A DNA stretch of 57,592 nucleotides from Bacillota bacterium (GCA_030611385.1 JAUWPV010000009.1:1-57592); one strand, 5' to 3'. Positions 28,751 through 36,848 are shown, counted from the stretch's first letter. Translations and numbers: made by a program. The notes: generated by a model not told the origin, from the letters alone.

Positions 28751-28827
28751 AAAAGGCAAACCTGCCGTGAGACAGGGACGCAAAGCTAAAGGGCCTTCAT
28801 TTTGCAAGGCAGCCTGGCCGCCGGAAA
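28751..28827 (+). ncRNA. Cyclic di-GMP-I riboswitch (GEMM) upstream of the TasA-like gene
   Basis: It carries the class I core GGCAAACC, a GNRA loop in P2 (GTGA), GGGACGCAAAGC, then GGGCC and the 3' part GGCAGCCTGGCCGCC. The G just before CAAACC, equivalent to G20 of Vc2, is kept, so c-di-GMP rather than cGAMP is the expected ligand. The ribosome binding site GGAGGG of the next gene lies 15 bases beyond. No U-rich terminator is visible, so control may be at translation. Confidence 0.93.
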
Positions 28828-28854
28828 ATAAAAAACAAAATGGAGGGAAAGAAA

Positions 28855-29589
28855 ATGAAAAAGAAGGTATATTTAAGTGTGGCAATACTCTTGTTGGCCG
28901 TTGCCATAGTCGGCGGCGCAACCATGGCTTGGTTTACGGCGGAAGCTTCAATTACCGATAATGTTTTTACTGCTGGAACCGTTGTCTTGAATGCTGAAGA
29001 TTCCTGGTTCCAAAACGAAAGCCTTGAGGTTAATAACTGGAACCCCGGCGATTGTTCGCCAAAAATGGTCACAGTAACATATGAAGGCTCCAAAAGAGCC
29101 TTTCTGCGCATGCAAATAGAAGAGACATGGGTACTAACGGACGGATCTGGTGGTTTCGAAAGTCCCACAGAGTATGTTTATCGTGATGCACCCAATGTTG
29201 ACTGGAAAATATATACCGGAACCATCGAGGCTTATAAGTCAATTGACTGGGCTACTTATATTTATGTTGAATCCCACTGGGAAGATTGGAACGCAGCTGG
29301 CAAATGGAAATATCATGCAGACTGGTGGTACTATGATGGTGATGATGCAACCACAACTACATTAGTAGGAACTCATACTATCCATGCTATCAGCGGTGTT
29401 GACCCAGCCCCCGAAACAACTGTAATGATCATTGGCAGGGTATGTTTAGACGGCCCCGGTACCGATAACAATTACCAGGGTGCGCAGTATACAATCAGCG
29501 CAACATTCCAGGCAATCCAGGCTTCCCACGCAGATGAGTGGAACTGGGATGATGTTGATTTTGAAACCGGATTGGAACTAACACCGTAG
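28855..29589 (+). CDS. TasA/camelysin-like SipW-dependent matrix protein
   Basis: A 244-residue secreted protein. The signal region reads KKVYLSVAILLLAV followed by GGATMAWFTAEASITDNVFT and AGTV, a textbook SipW-type cleavage region. After it come NWNPGDCSPKMVTVTYEGSK and FLRMQIEETW, the TasA-type start of the mature beta domain. It is rich in Trp and Tyr. The family forms biofilm fibres in Bacillus. It starts at 28855, behind GGAGGG, directly after a c-di-GMP riboswitch, so matrix production is likely tied to c-di-GMP. Confidence 0.87.
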   Translation: MKKKVYLSVAILLLAVAIVGGATMAWFTAEASITDNVFTAGTVVLNAEDSWFQNESLEVNNWNPGDCSPKMVTVTYEGSKRAFLRMQIEETWVLTDGSGGFESPTEYVYRDAPNVDWKIYTGTIEAYKSIDWATYIYVESHWEDWNAAGKWKYHADWWYYDGDDATTTTLVGTHTIHAISGVDPAPETTVMIIGRVCLDGPGTDNNYQGAQYTISATFQAIQASHADEWNWDDVDFETGLELTP

Positions 29590-29634
29590 TTAACAGTCAA
29601 CTAACTAATTAACTTATTGTTGATCGGGCATAAA

Positions 29635-29662
29635 GGGGGCGGGGTTTGGGCTCCGCTCCCGG
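29635..29662 (+). terminator. Intercistronic hairpin after the TasA-like gene
   Basis: GGGGGCGG pairs with CCGCTCCC (one G-T pair) around a 10-base loop. It is followed only by GGATTTAAAAATT, so it may terminate weakly or protect the upstream mRNA. Confidence 0.5.
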
Positions 29663-29686
29663 ATTTAAAAATTGGAGAAAATGAAA

Positions 29687-31147
29687 ATGAAAAAGTACAG
29701 CTCAAAAATGGTCATTCTGGGTTCATTGCTGGTAATCTTCAGCTTAATGCTGATGTTTCAGCCGCTGTTTACGTGGGCCCAGATAGTGACTGATGCTCAC
29801 CCCTGCCGGGTAGCCCTTGATCCAACTGAAAATCTCTTCGAATTGGAGAATATGAACCCGGGTGATATTTATTCCCGAACTGTTGAAGTTACCAAAACCG
29901 GTACATCGTCAGCGAACCTCTATATGACATGGGACTTTATCAGTGGAACTCCCGGACTTGGAGAACTGGGCAGCCTTTTTGAGCAGTTAATTCTTGTAAT
30001 CAGTTATAAAGGTGATGAACTTTACAGGGGGCCGATGGTCGGTGGACCAAGAGCTGGTGATCCCTCTTCTATTAATGATGCCTTATACATTGCTTTTATG
30101 AATTATGGTGACGTACTCCTGCTTGATTTTAAAGTTATTTTACCAGGACCTGAAACCGACAATGAATTCCAAGGTTCAACCCTTGTGACGAAACTGGTAT
30201 TCTATACTATTTGCTCAGATGAACCTGATACACCTTCTATAAGAATTGAGAAAGCGACCAACGGTGTTGATGCTGACGTGCCAACAGGTCCATCTATTCC
30301 GGTCGGAAACGCGGTTAACTGGACTTACGTAGTCACCAACCCGGGTAGTGTTCCCCTAAGTAATATTGTGGTAACTGATAGCAGGGCGGGCGTGAATCCT
30401 GTCTATCTCAGCGGCGATATCAACAGCGACAGTATTCTGCAGGTTGGCGAGACCTGGATTTACCAGGCCAACGGAGTGGCCGTGGTCGGACAGTACTCGA
30501 ACATTGGAACAGTAGTCGGAACACCCCCGCTAGGATCCAACGTTATTGACAGTGACCCCAGTCACTACTACGGAATAACCTTGGACGAAACAGTGATCAA
30601 TATTGAAAAATCTACCAACGGGATTGATGCTGATCTGCCGACGGGACCTCAAATCGCTGTGGGCGGTAATGTTACCTGGACTTACGTTGTCACCAACCCG
30701 AACACGATACCTTTATACAACATTGTGGTTACCGATAACCGCACGGGCGTTAGTCCTGTTTATATAAGCGGTGATGTAAATGGAGACAATGTTTTGCAGC
30801 CCGGCGAGGTATGGACCTATAGGGCTACCGGCATTGCTGTTTCCGGGCAATATTCGAACATCGGTTCCGTAACCGGCGCATCGGTAAGCGGAAAAGTTGT
30901 TACAGACAGTGACCCCAGTCACTACTATGGGGTAGCAACACCAGAGGAAGTGGTGGTAGAACCTGACGAGCCTGAGGTTGAACCGGAAGAACTAATTATA
31001 CCTCCAGAAGGGCCAAAAGTGGATCCACCGCTGCCGAGAACTGATGGATTTTCGATTGCTCTATTTCTTATCGGCGCACTATTCCTATTATCCGGGTTGA
31101 TTTTGAAAAAAAGTTTGGCTAAAAATCAACACGAACATACTTTTTAA
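29687..31147 (+). CDS. Cell-surface repeat protein with DUF11-like repeats and LPRTD anchor
   Basis: A 486-residue protein. A signal anchor (SKMVILGSLLVIFSLMLMF) precedes a TasA-like region with ENMNPGDIYSRTVEVTKTG. Two repeats of about 115 residues follow, each starting IEKATNGVDADVPTGP or IEKSTNGIDADLPTGP and ending with SDPSHYYG; they match the DUF11-like fold that often carries isopeptide or adhesin roles. The end has PLPRTDG, a hydrophobic stretch and KKSLAKN, the layout of a sortase signal. No sortase is in the window. I prefer the ATG at 29687 because GGAG then has a nine-base spacer. Confidence 0.82.
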   Translation: MKKYSSKMVILGSLLVIFSLMLMFQPLFTWAQIVTDAHPCRVALDPTENLFELENMNPGDIYSRTVEVTKTGTSSANLYMTWDFISGTPGLGELGSLFEQLILVISYKGDELYRGPMVGGPRAGDPSSINDALYIAFMNYGDVLLLDFKVILPGPETDNEFQGSTLVTKLVFYTICSDEPDTPSIRIEKATNGVDADVPTGPSIPVGNAVNWTYVVTNPGSVPLSNIVVTDSRAGVNPVYLSGDINSDSILQVGETWIYQANGVAVVGQYSNIGTVVGTPPLGSNVIDSDPSHYYGITLDETVINIEKSTNGIDADLPTGPQIAVGGNVTWTYVVTNPNTIPLYNIVVTDNRTGVSPVYISGDVNGDNVLQPGEVWTYRATGIAVSGQYSNIGSVTGASVSGKVVTDSDPSHYYGVATPEEVVVEPDEPEVEPEELIIPPEGPKVDPPLPRTDGFSIALFLIGALFLLSGLILKKSLAKNQHEHTF

Positions 31148-31178
31148 GCTGAAAATACTAAAATAGGCAAAATAAGTA

Positions 31179-31207
31179 TTGACAAAATAAAGTAAATAAT
31201 ATATGTT
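31179..31207 (+). promoter_or_regulatory. Promoter upstream of the receiver-signal peptidase riboswitch
   Basis: TTGACA (31179-31184) and TATGTT (31202-31207) are separated by 17 bases in a very AT-rich stretch, about 35 bases before the riboswitch. Confidence 0.6.
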
Positions 31208-31242
31208 TTACATATTATATAATAATTTTAGACCTGATCGGT

Positions 31243-31327
31243 CATGCAAACCTGTTGGAAAACCGGGGTGCAAAGCTGGCAGGTCTGAAGATCTTAGATG
31301 AGCAAAGACAACTTGGCCGGCCGAAAT
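31243..31327 (+). ncRNA. Cyclic di-GMP-I riboswitch upstream of the receiver-signal peptidase gene
   Basis: The core is recognisable but less standard: ATGCAAACC, GGAAAACC loop, GGGGTGCAAAGC in place of GGGACGCAAAGC, AGGTCTGAAG, then ACTTGGCCGGCCGAAA at the 3' end. The G before CAAACC is present. GGCCGGC recurs at 31350-31356 and can pair with GCCGGCC at the end of the aptamer, and a run of seven T lies between them, which may form the expression platform. Confidence 0.82.
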
Positions 31328-31374
31328 AGATTTTTTTAGATACAGACAGGCCGGCTTAACAGGGGGAAAAACAG

Positions 31375-33381
31375 TTGTATTTGTTGCTTGTTGAAAACAA
31401 CTTCATATCTTCACGTGAAATTAAAGGCTTATTGGACAAGAACAGCATCAAGTGTGAAATTGTTAACTGTTCATCCAGTGAAGCCTTGTCGGTTGTTGCT
31501 GAAAAGCTATCGCCGGATATTGTGATAATTGATTTTGATTTCTTTATCGACGATTCAGCGGAAATTGTAAGAAAGCTTCGCAATTATAGTCCGAAGGCGT
31601 ATATTCTGGCCTTTATTGATCCCGATCACTACGAAAAACTGCATCTGGCTATAGAACTGGGCATCGATGATTATCTGGTTAAACCACTACAGCGTGATGA
31701 TGTTATGCTCAGAATTAAAATGGGCTTACAGCGTAAAAACGTTCAATTTACGCAAATTGATGCAATGGATACGCCTGTTGATGCCGATATACAGGCTGAC
31801 GAACAAAGTAAAAAGCTTATTCTCGATAGTAACGATACTTTTGGGCAGCAGTATAAGACGGTTGAAAAGTCGTTTTTTACTGCACAAGAGGTTGAAAATA
31901 AAATTGAGCAGCTGTCGGAGTCTGAGAATAAAATTGAGCAGCTGTCGGAGGAAGAGGATGGCGGTTTTGAGGTAGTTACTGAGATCCCGGACATGTTCCC
32001 TCAGGAAGGGCCATTGCTTGAGCAAGCAGTTTCAGAGGAAACAGTTGAAAAAGAAATAATTGGTGAGTTTGATAATGATAGTTATGAAGATGAGCTATTT
32101 TCTATTCAACCTGAATTGCAACAGGATCAATTTGCTATTGGCGAACTATGGAATGAGCCTGAGTATAGTGATGCAGAATTACCTGTTAATGATAAAGAGC
32201 AAGCCGATTTGTCCCGAGGTGAAACGGATAGTTTAAGCGATCACAATCAGGATTATGATGGTGATTCACAGTATTTTGATGAACTGTTTAGAACGCGATC
32301 TGATTCGGAACCAGCTGATATTGCCATTGAAATCGAAGAGCCGATCTTCTCTAAAACCGGATTGCCCGATCAACAAGCGAAAAGTAAAATCGGATTAACC
32401 GAAGAAAGTTCCGGCAAACTTGATGATTCCAAGCTGTTTGGAATGAGCCGGAAAGAAAGAACTGTCGATACGAAATCTTTTGAAGAAATATTTGGTACTG
32501 CCAATGTCAAGAACAAGAGAAAAACAAAAGCATCATCCGAGCATAGAACAGAAAAAGATAAACCGGGTAAAGTAGAATATCTTTTTTCGGCTAATACGGT
32601 GTCCGCAGAAGTTAAAACCACTTCATCAGAGAGGGCTGTAAATCATGACCTATTCGGTGAAGATAGTTATGTTAAACCAACTACTCATCGGCAAGACAGG
32701 GGATATTCCCAAAAAGCCAAAGGTAGCATTTTTTTAAAAATTGCCGGGAATGTTTTAACCGCATCACTCCTGGTTTTACTGATTACCCTTTCTTTTTTCC
32801 TGATTCAGAGCAAAATAAGCGGTGGTACTCCGGCCCTGGCCGGTTATAAAATGTATGTGGTTTTAAGTGGAAGCATGAGCCCGGCTTTTAATACCGGAAG
32901 CTTGGTATTTGTCAAATCAACTGACCCGGTTAATATTACCGAAGGTGATATTATTACTTTTAGCAGCGCTAATGCCTCTGAACGTCTGACCACACATCGT
33001 GTTGTTGGGATAAACCGGGAAAACGATCTTAGCTTCATTACCCGTGGGGATGCAAATAATGTAAATGATCCAAACCCGGTAGCAGCAGAAAACATCGTCG
33101 GCAGAGTCACCGGTTCCATCCCCTATATCGGCTACCTGCTCGGTTACGCTCAAACCAGGCAGGGATTGATATTGATGGTTTTCATTCCCGGATTTTTAAT
33201 CCTTATATTTGAATTGAGAAAGTTATATGGTTATATGGTTGAAGCGAAAACTAATAAATTAACCGGTAATCCACCCGAGAAACCTTCTGTTCCGGTTTAC
33301 CAGGCGAATCGACAAAATATAGATGCCGTTTTTGGTGGATTTGATATTTCGGGTGAGCCTTATCGCCAGCGGAGTAAATAA
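31375..33381 (+). CDS. Response-regulator receiver domain fused to a SipW-type signal peptidase
   Basis: A 668-residue protein. Residues 1-122 are a CheY-like receiver: LLLVENNF, the phospho-acceptor position Asp53 (PDIVIIDFD), and the lysine in DDYLVKPL. The acidic pair is Glu7-Asn8, so metal binding may be weakened. Residues 123-445 are a long acidic, low-complexity cytoplasmic linker. Membrane helices flank an extracytoplasmic signal peptidase domain: catalytic Ser500 in LSGSMSPAF, catalytic His541 in RLTTHRVVGI (His in place of Lys marks the SipW/ER type), and the FITRGDANNVND box. The TTG start lies behind AGGGGG and matches the ATG of the paralogue at 36889. It would process the SipW-type substrates encoded upstream. 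Confidence 0.88.
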   Translation: MYLLLVENNFISSREIKGLLDKNSIKCEIVNCSSSEALSVVAEKLSPDIVIIDFDFFIDDSAEIVRKLRNYSPKAYILAFIDPDHYEKLHLAIELGIDDYLVKPLQRDDVMLRIKMGLQRKNVQFTQIDAMDTPVDADIQADEQSKKLILDSNDTFGQQYKTVEKSFFTAQEVENKIEQLSESENKIEQLSEEEDGGFEVVTEIPDMFPQEGPLLEQAVSEETVEKEIIGEFDNDSYEDELFSIQPELQQDQFAIGELWNEPEYSDAELPVNDKEQADLSRGETDSLSDHNQDYDGDSQYFDELFRTRSDSEPADIAIEIEEPIFSKTGLPDQQAKSKIGLTEESSGKLDDSKLFGMSRKERTVDTKSFEEIFGTANVKNKRKTKASSEHRTEKDKPGKVEYLFSANTVSAEVKTTSSERAVNHDLFGEDSYVKPTTHRQDRGYSQKAKGSIFLKIAGNVLTASLLVLLITLSFFLIQSKISGGTPALAGYKMYVVLSGSMSPAFNTGSLVFVKSTDPVNITEGDIITFSSANASERLTTHRVVGINRENDLSFITRGDANNVNDPNPVAAENIVGRVTGSIPYIGYLLGYAQTRQGLILMVFIPGFLILIFELRKLYGYMVEAKTNKLTGNPPEKPSVPVYQANRQNIDAVFGGFDISGEPYRQRSK

Positions 33382-33430
33382 TCGCAAAATAATATTATTT
33401 TCAAATAAGGCTATGAGTAAATAATTAGCG

Positions 33431-34960
33431 GGGGTTTAAAGAGAAGGTCTGTATCTAAGCAGGAAAAGAGAGACCTCGTTCCAGAAAAGGTATTTTACTA
33501 CAAAACACCAGGAACGGAGGCCTCTCAATAATGGAAGAACAAATTAAATTAAACTTTTCCGCTTTAGAGAAACTGGTTTGGCATGCTGCTTTAGAAACAT
33601 TTCAACGGTCGATGGTAGAAATCCTTTCTATGTTGGACACATATTTAATGGCCCAACGAAATAAAAGCAGATATGAATACAAAGAGCGGAAACAAAGGAC
33701 CTGTATTACTATGCTTGGCCCGATCACCATAAAAAGGCGTTACTACTGGGATAGAGATAAAAAAGAGTGGGTTTTTCTATTAGACGATCTCTTAGGGCTG
33801 GAAAGCTCAGCAGTTAGCGATGTCCTAAAAGAGCTGGTGGTGATCTGGGCGACCAAGGGCCCATCTTACCGCGATGTGCGTGACCGTCTTGATGATCTTT
33901 TTGGTGGTCAGGTTTTATGCCATGAAAAAATACGGCAATTGCTCATCGAGTCATCGGACCTTCTAAAAAAGACCGTTGCGCCTGAAGAGCAGAAAAAGAA
34001 AGCAGACATTCTATTTATTGAAGCAGACGGGTTTTGGACCGGAGTCCAGAGACGTGGTCGCAGAATCAGCAAAAAGCGTGAAACCAAGCTTGTAGTTGTT
34101 CATGAGGGTTGGGAGAAGAGGCAGGCTAATGATTACCAGCTCAAAAACCCCATGTATATTACCTCTGATACCTTAGAGAAAGCAGAAGAGCTTTGGGACA
34201 GAGTCTATTTAAGGATATGGGCGAAGTATCAGGACATTAACAGCATTCCGATCATTATCAACGGTGATTTTGCCTCCTGGATCCGTGGTGGTGTGGATTA
34301 TTTTAAAAATGCCATCTATCAATACGACCGTTTTCACCTTAAGCGCGACATTAGAAAGGTGCTTCTGAAAAGGGGAGATTTTTGCGAGCAGGCCCTTTTA
34401 TCTGTCACGAACAATGCCCCTGAAAAGCTGCTGCAGGTGCTGGACGAAGCTTATGTTTTTACTAAAGACGAAAAGATAGCGGAGCTTAAAGAACGTCTGC
34501 AACCCCATCAAGAATCGATCATTGACTACCGTGAACGCCTTAGTTCTAAAGGCTTTAAAATATCAGATACCTTAAGAGGTATGGGTGCTGCCGAATCTAG
34601 CGTGGACCGCTTTAAGTTAAGGACCTCGAAACGAGGTCGCTCATGGTCAGCAAAAGGCCTGGAAGCCATCTTAAACATGTTAGGCATGCTCTATGAAGGC
34701 GTGTTAAAAGATGCAATTGCCGGACTGGATTCAGCTTTATTCACCAGCCCGCAGACAGAAGAAATGATTGAAATGAGTGCGGGGCAGGTAGCCAAACAAG
34801 TAGGGGTAAAGGTTTTAAATGTCCGTAAAGGTGGTTTCCCGGGCATTAACAAAGGTTCTACCCAGGGTTATTCAAAATTATTACGCCAGATGCTTGAGGT
34901 GCAAATGCTTTAGAAAGCTGTTTATTTAAAACTTGATGAAAGGAAGCAGCAATATCAGCT
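33431..34960 (+). mobile_element. ISLre2-type insertion sequence (ends uncertain)
   Basis: The element carries one transposase gene. The left edge is placed near GAGAAGGTCTGTATCTAAGC (33441), before the gene's leader hairpin. I could not find the inverted copy on the right, so the right edge is a guess. CTCGTTCCAG at 33475-33484 recurs inverted at 35097-35106, a possible remnant of an end. It splits the two receiver-signal peptidase genes. Confidence 0.6.
33531..34913 (+). CDS. ISLre2 family (UPF0236) transposase
   Basis: A 460-residue transposase, full length for the family. It shows the N-terminal RTCITMLGPITIKRRYYWD, the acidic residue in LFIEADGFWTGVQ, INGDFASWIRGG, and YDRFHLKRDI, all typical of UPF0236 proteins. 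The C-terminal end is rich in charged residues. It is intact with GGAGG upstream, so it may still be active. Confidence 0.92.
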   Translation: MEEQIKLNFSALEKLVWHAALETFQRSMVEILSMLDTYLMAQRNKSRYEYKERKQRTCITMLGPITIKRRYYWDRDKKEWVFLLDDLLGLESSAVSDVLKELVVIWATKGPSYRDVRDRLDDLFGGQVLCHEKIRQLLIESSDLLKKTVAPEEQKKKADILFIEADGFWTGVQRRGRRISKKRETKLVVVHEGWEKRQANDYQLKNPMYITSDTLEKAEELWDRVYLRIWAKYQDINSIPIIINGDFASWIRGGVDYFKNAIYQYDRFHLKRDIRKVLLKRGDFCEQALLSVTNNAPEKLLQVLDEAYVFTKDEKIAELKERLQPHQESIIDYRERLSSKGFKISDTLRGMGAAESSVDRFKLRTSKRGRSWSAKGLEAILNMLGMLYEGVLKDAIAGLDSALFTSPQTEEMIEMSAGQVAKQVGVKVLNVRKGGFPGINKGSTQGYSKLLRQMLEVQML

Positions 34961-35152
34961 ATGATTTAGGTAGGTGCAGAATTAATATGGCTTTTTCGAA
35001 CTATCTAGCGCTTTTGTAAATGACTATCAAACAGAAGTATATCAAAGGCGACTGAGAACGTTTTAAATCTTTGAAACTTAAGAGAATATATCTGTGCTGG
35101 AACGAGAGACAAAAAAATTACCCGCTAGGTATTGACTCAGTGCAAATAAGGC
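34961..35152. other. Stretch without a recognised gene
   Basis: About 190 bases between the IS and the next promoter. I see no gene here; a 68-codon reading frame at 35071-35277 runs through the promoter and leader that follow and is not convincing. Confidence 0.5.
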
Positions 35153-35181
35153 TTGACATAGTTTTTCAAAGAGTATATGAT
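35153..35181 (+). promoter_or_regulatory. Promoter of the transglutaminase-like gene
   Basis: TTGACA (35153-35158) and TATGAT (35176-35181) have a 17-base spacer. Transcription from it would start about 120 bases before the riboswitch aptamer, leaving a leader with small hairpins such as AGAGTT/AACTCT near 35250. Confidence 0.7.
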
Positions 35182-35305
35182 AATCTTGGTAGTGGTGTAA
35201 GTTTATTTTATACCAAGGTGGTGAAAGTCAAGAAAGTTTTTATGCTGAGAGTTGTGGAAAACTCTGAATTTGATTGAATGGTTAGTGTCAATAATACTGA
35301 TACCT

Positions 35306-35395
35306 GACCGACAAAGGCAAACCTGTTGAAAGACAGGGGCGCAATGCTAAGGGTCTAAGGCTCTGAAAAGAGCTACGATAGCCTGGCTGCCGAAA
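35306..35395 (+). ncRNA. Cyclic di-GMP-I riboswitch upstream of the transglutaminase-like gene
   Basis: The class I core is clear: AAAGGCAAACC, a GAAA loop in P2, GGGGCGCAATGC, and GATAGCCTGGCTGCCGAAA at the 3' end. The 5' strand GACCGACAAAG (35306-35316) is exactly complementary to CTTTGTCGGTC (35415-35425) in the expression platform, so the aptamer and platform can compete. Confidence 0.92.
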
Positions 35396-35422
35396 CGGGT
35401 TTTATTTGTTTCAACTTTGTCG

Positions 35423-35446
35423 GTCCCTCTGAAGGAGGGACTTTTT
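35423..35446 (+). terminator. Switchable hairpin hiding the ribosome binding site
   Basis: GTCCCTC (35423-35429) pairs with GAGGGAC (35435-35441) and is followed by TTTTT, the form of a terminator. The stem contains the AGGAGGG ribosome binding site of the gene starting at 35448, so it would block either transcription or translation. Pairing of 35415-35425 with the riboswitch 5' strand would open it. Confidence 0.8.
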
Positions 35447-35447
35447 G

Positions 35448-36632
35448 ATGAAGAAGAAATTAGGATGGATAATAAGTATAAGCATCTGCCTGGCAGTTTT
35501 AACGACAATGATTGGAGTGGGCTTTTTACTGCTGGCAGATGAAAGTGAAATCGCAACTGCAGACAGCAAAGTGGAGGCTGTCCTGTACGAGCAGGGAAAT
35601 CGGGTAGATTTTATATCGAAAACGCCGGGTAATGATCTGGCTGTGGAAACAGATAGCGATACCGGTATACCGGTTGCTGGGGTAAACACCGAGTTTAATG
35701 ATAGCAGGACAGAACCGATCGTAATAAGCGAAACAACGGCCCCTCATGAAACTGAAAATACTAAAGATAATAACGCGTTGCCCGTTGAGCAAAAGGCTTC
35801 AGAAAAACCGGTAATCAAGATAGCGTCCAGCGCGCCGGTCGACTATAGAACTATTGATGATTCTGCGCAAACAAACACTGAAAATCGACCTGGGGAGACT
35901 CAAAATGAGCAGCCGGCAGCTTCTCCGGTAGTTGTAGAACTCGCCGCTGAAATCGGGGAACAGGCACAGCCTGTAGCAGCAGTGCCGGTAACCTATTCCT
36001 GGGGTACAGCGAGTAATTATGTCTTCAGGATACAAGTTAAAGTGACCAATAACGGTAGTGAACAATCCCGTAGCGTTATTGTTTCGGTTCCTCTTCTCGA
36101 AAACAGCTCTCCTTATCAGTCCACAACGTTTAAATCTGCTAACTATACGGTGGTATCGACATCCGGCAGAATCAGCACATTTGATCTTGGTGAACTGGCA
36201 CCTGGTGAAACCAAAACGATTATTGCCGATTTTGATATAAGCGTGATTCCTATATCGATTAATTCTACCAACGAAACCATAGAAAAAGCACGGATTGCTT
36301 ACGAACAGTATGCTGTCAGCGGTAACTGCCGTACACTGGCCCTGGGGTTTATCAACAGGTGTCGTGAAATGGGCATCACAGCCAGAGAAGTAATCGGTTT
36401 TGCCAGGACGCAGCGCGGACCGATGACTTCCGGTTCTCTTCAGGGTGCCCGTCATAGTTGGGCCGAAGTCTATGTAGATGGTCTGGGATGGGTTCCCGTT
36501 GACCTGACCTTCCAATATTTCGGAGCTTTTCCGCACTCTTCGCACATTGTTGAAAGCTACAGTGATCAGTCGATTAAAGTTAACTATGCAGGCGGCAATC
36601 TAAGCGCAAGTTGGAGCAATATAATCCTTTAA
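35448..36632 (+). CDS. Secreted transglutaminase-like protein
   Basis: A 394-residue protein. An N-terminal helix (residues 5-28) anchors or exports it. A Glu/Ser/Thr-rich spacer (residues 30-180) leads to a NEW-like beta domain (TNNGSEQSRSVIVSVPLL) and a transglutaminase-like domain. The catalytic set is seen as Cys in SGNCRTLALGF, His in ARHSWAEVYVDGLGW, and Asp in PVDLTF. Such proteins cross-link or cut surface proteins. Control by a c-di-GMP riboswitch with a predicted off-platform implies that it is made when c-di-GMP is low. Its target is unknown; the matrix proteins nearby are candidates. Confidence 0.83.
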   Translation: MKKKLGWIISISICLAVLTTMIGVGFLLLADESEIATADSKVEAVLYEQGNRVDFISKTPGNDLAVETDSDTGIPVAGVNTEFNDSRTEPIVISETTAPHETENTKDNNALPVEQKASEKPVIKIASSAPVDYRTIDDSAQTNTENRPGETQNEQPAASPVVVELAAEIGEQAQPVAAVPVTYSWGTASNYVFRIQVKVTNNGSEQSRSVIVSVPLLENSSPYQSTTFKSANYTVVSTSGRISTFDLGELAPGETKTIIADFDISVIPISINSTNETIEKARIAYEQYAVSGNCRTLALGFINRCREMGITAREVIGFARTQRGPMTSGSLQGARHSWAEVYVDGLGWVPVDLTFQYFGAFPHSSHIVESYSDQSIKVNYAGGNLSASWSNIIL

Positions 36633-36667
36633 GTGCATCCCTCCTTCAAATGTTTCAAGAGATGCAA

Positions 36668-36725
36668 TTATCACTCAGAAAGAGGCCTCGGTACTCCACT
36701 ACCGGGGCCTCTTTCTGAGTGATAA
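36668..36725 (+). terminator. Long palindrome, likely terminator
   Basis: TTATCACTCAGAAAGAGGCC and its inverted copy form a 26-bp stem (one G-T mismatch) around ACTCCA. The inner half, AGAAAGAGGCC...GGCCTCTTTCT, looks like a bidirectional terminator. The outer half is unusually long for that purpose and could be part of a small mobile element. Confidence 0.65.
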
Positions 36726-36848
36726 CTCGGTAAGACAAAAGGAAAGTATAGCCTTATAAGGATCAGGTTGAGTTGACAGCCCGGTAAGTTGGCCACAGGT
36801 ATTTTTTGTGCAATCCACGTGACGGATTCTATTTTCTGAAAGATCTGT

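Noticed and set aside
31894-31953. Short direct repeat as a CRISPR array
   Set aside because: Only two units, without spacers, inside an open reading frame.
35071-35277. 68-codon reading frame between the IS and the transglutaminase gene
   Set aside because: It has no ribosome binding site, runs over a good promoter (35153-35181) and part of the riboswitch leader, and its protein resembles nothing.
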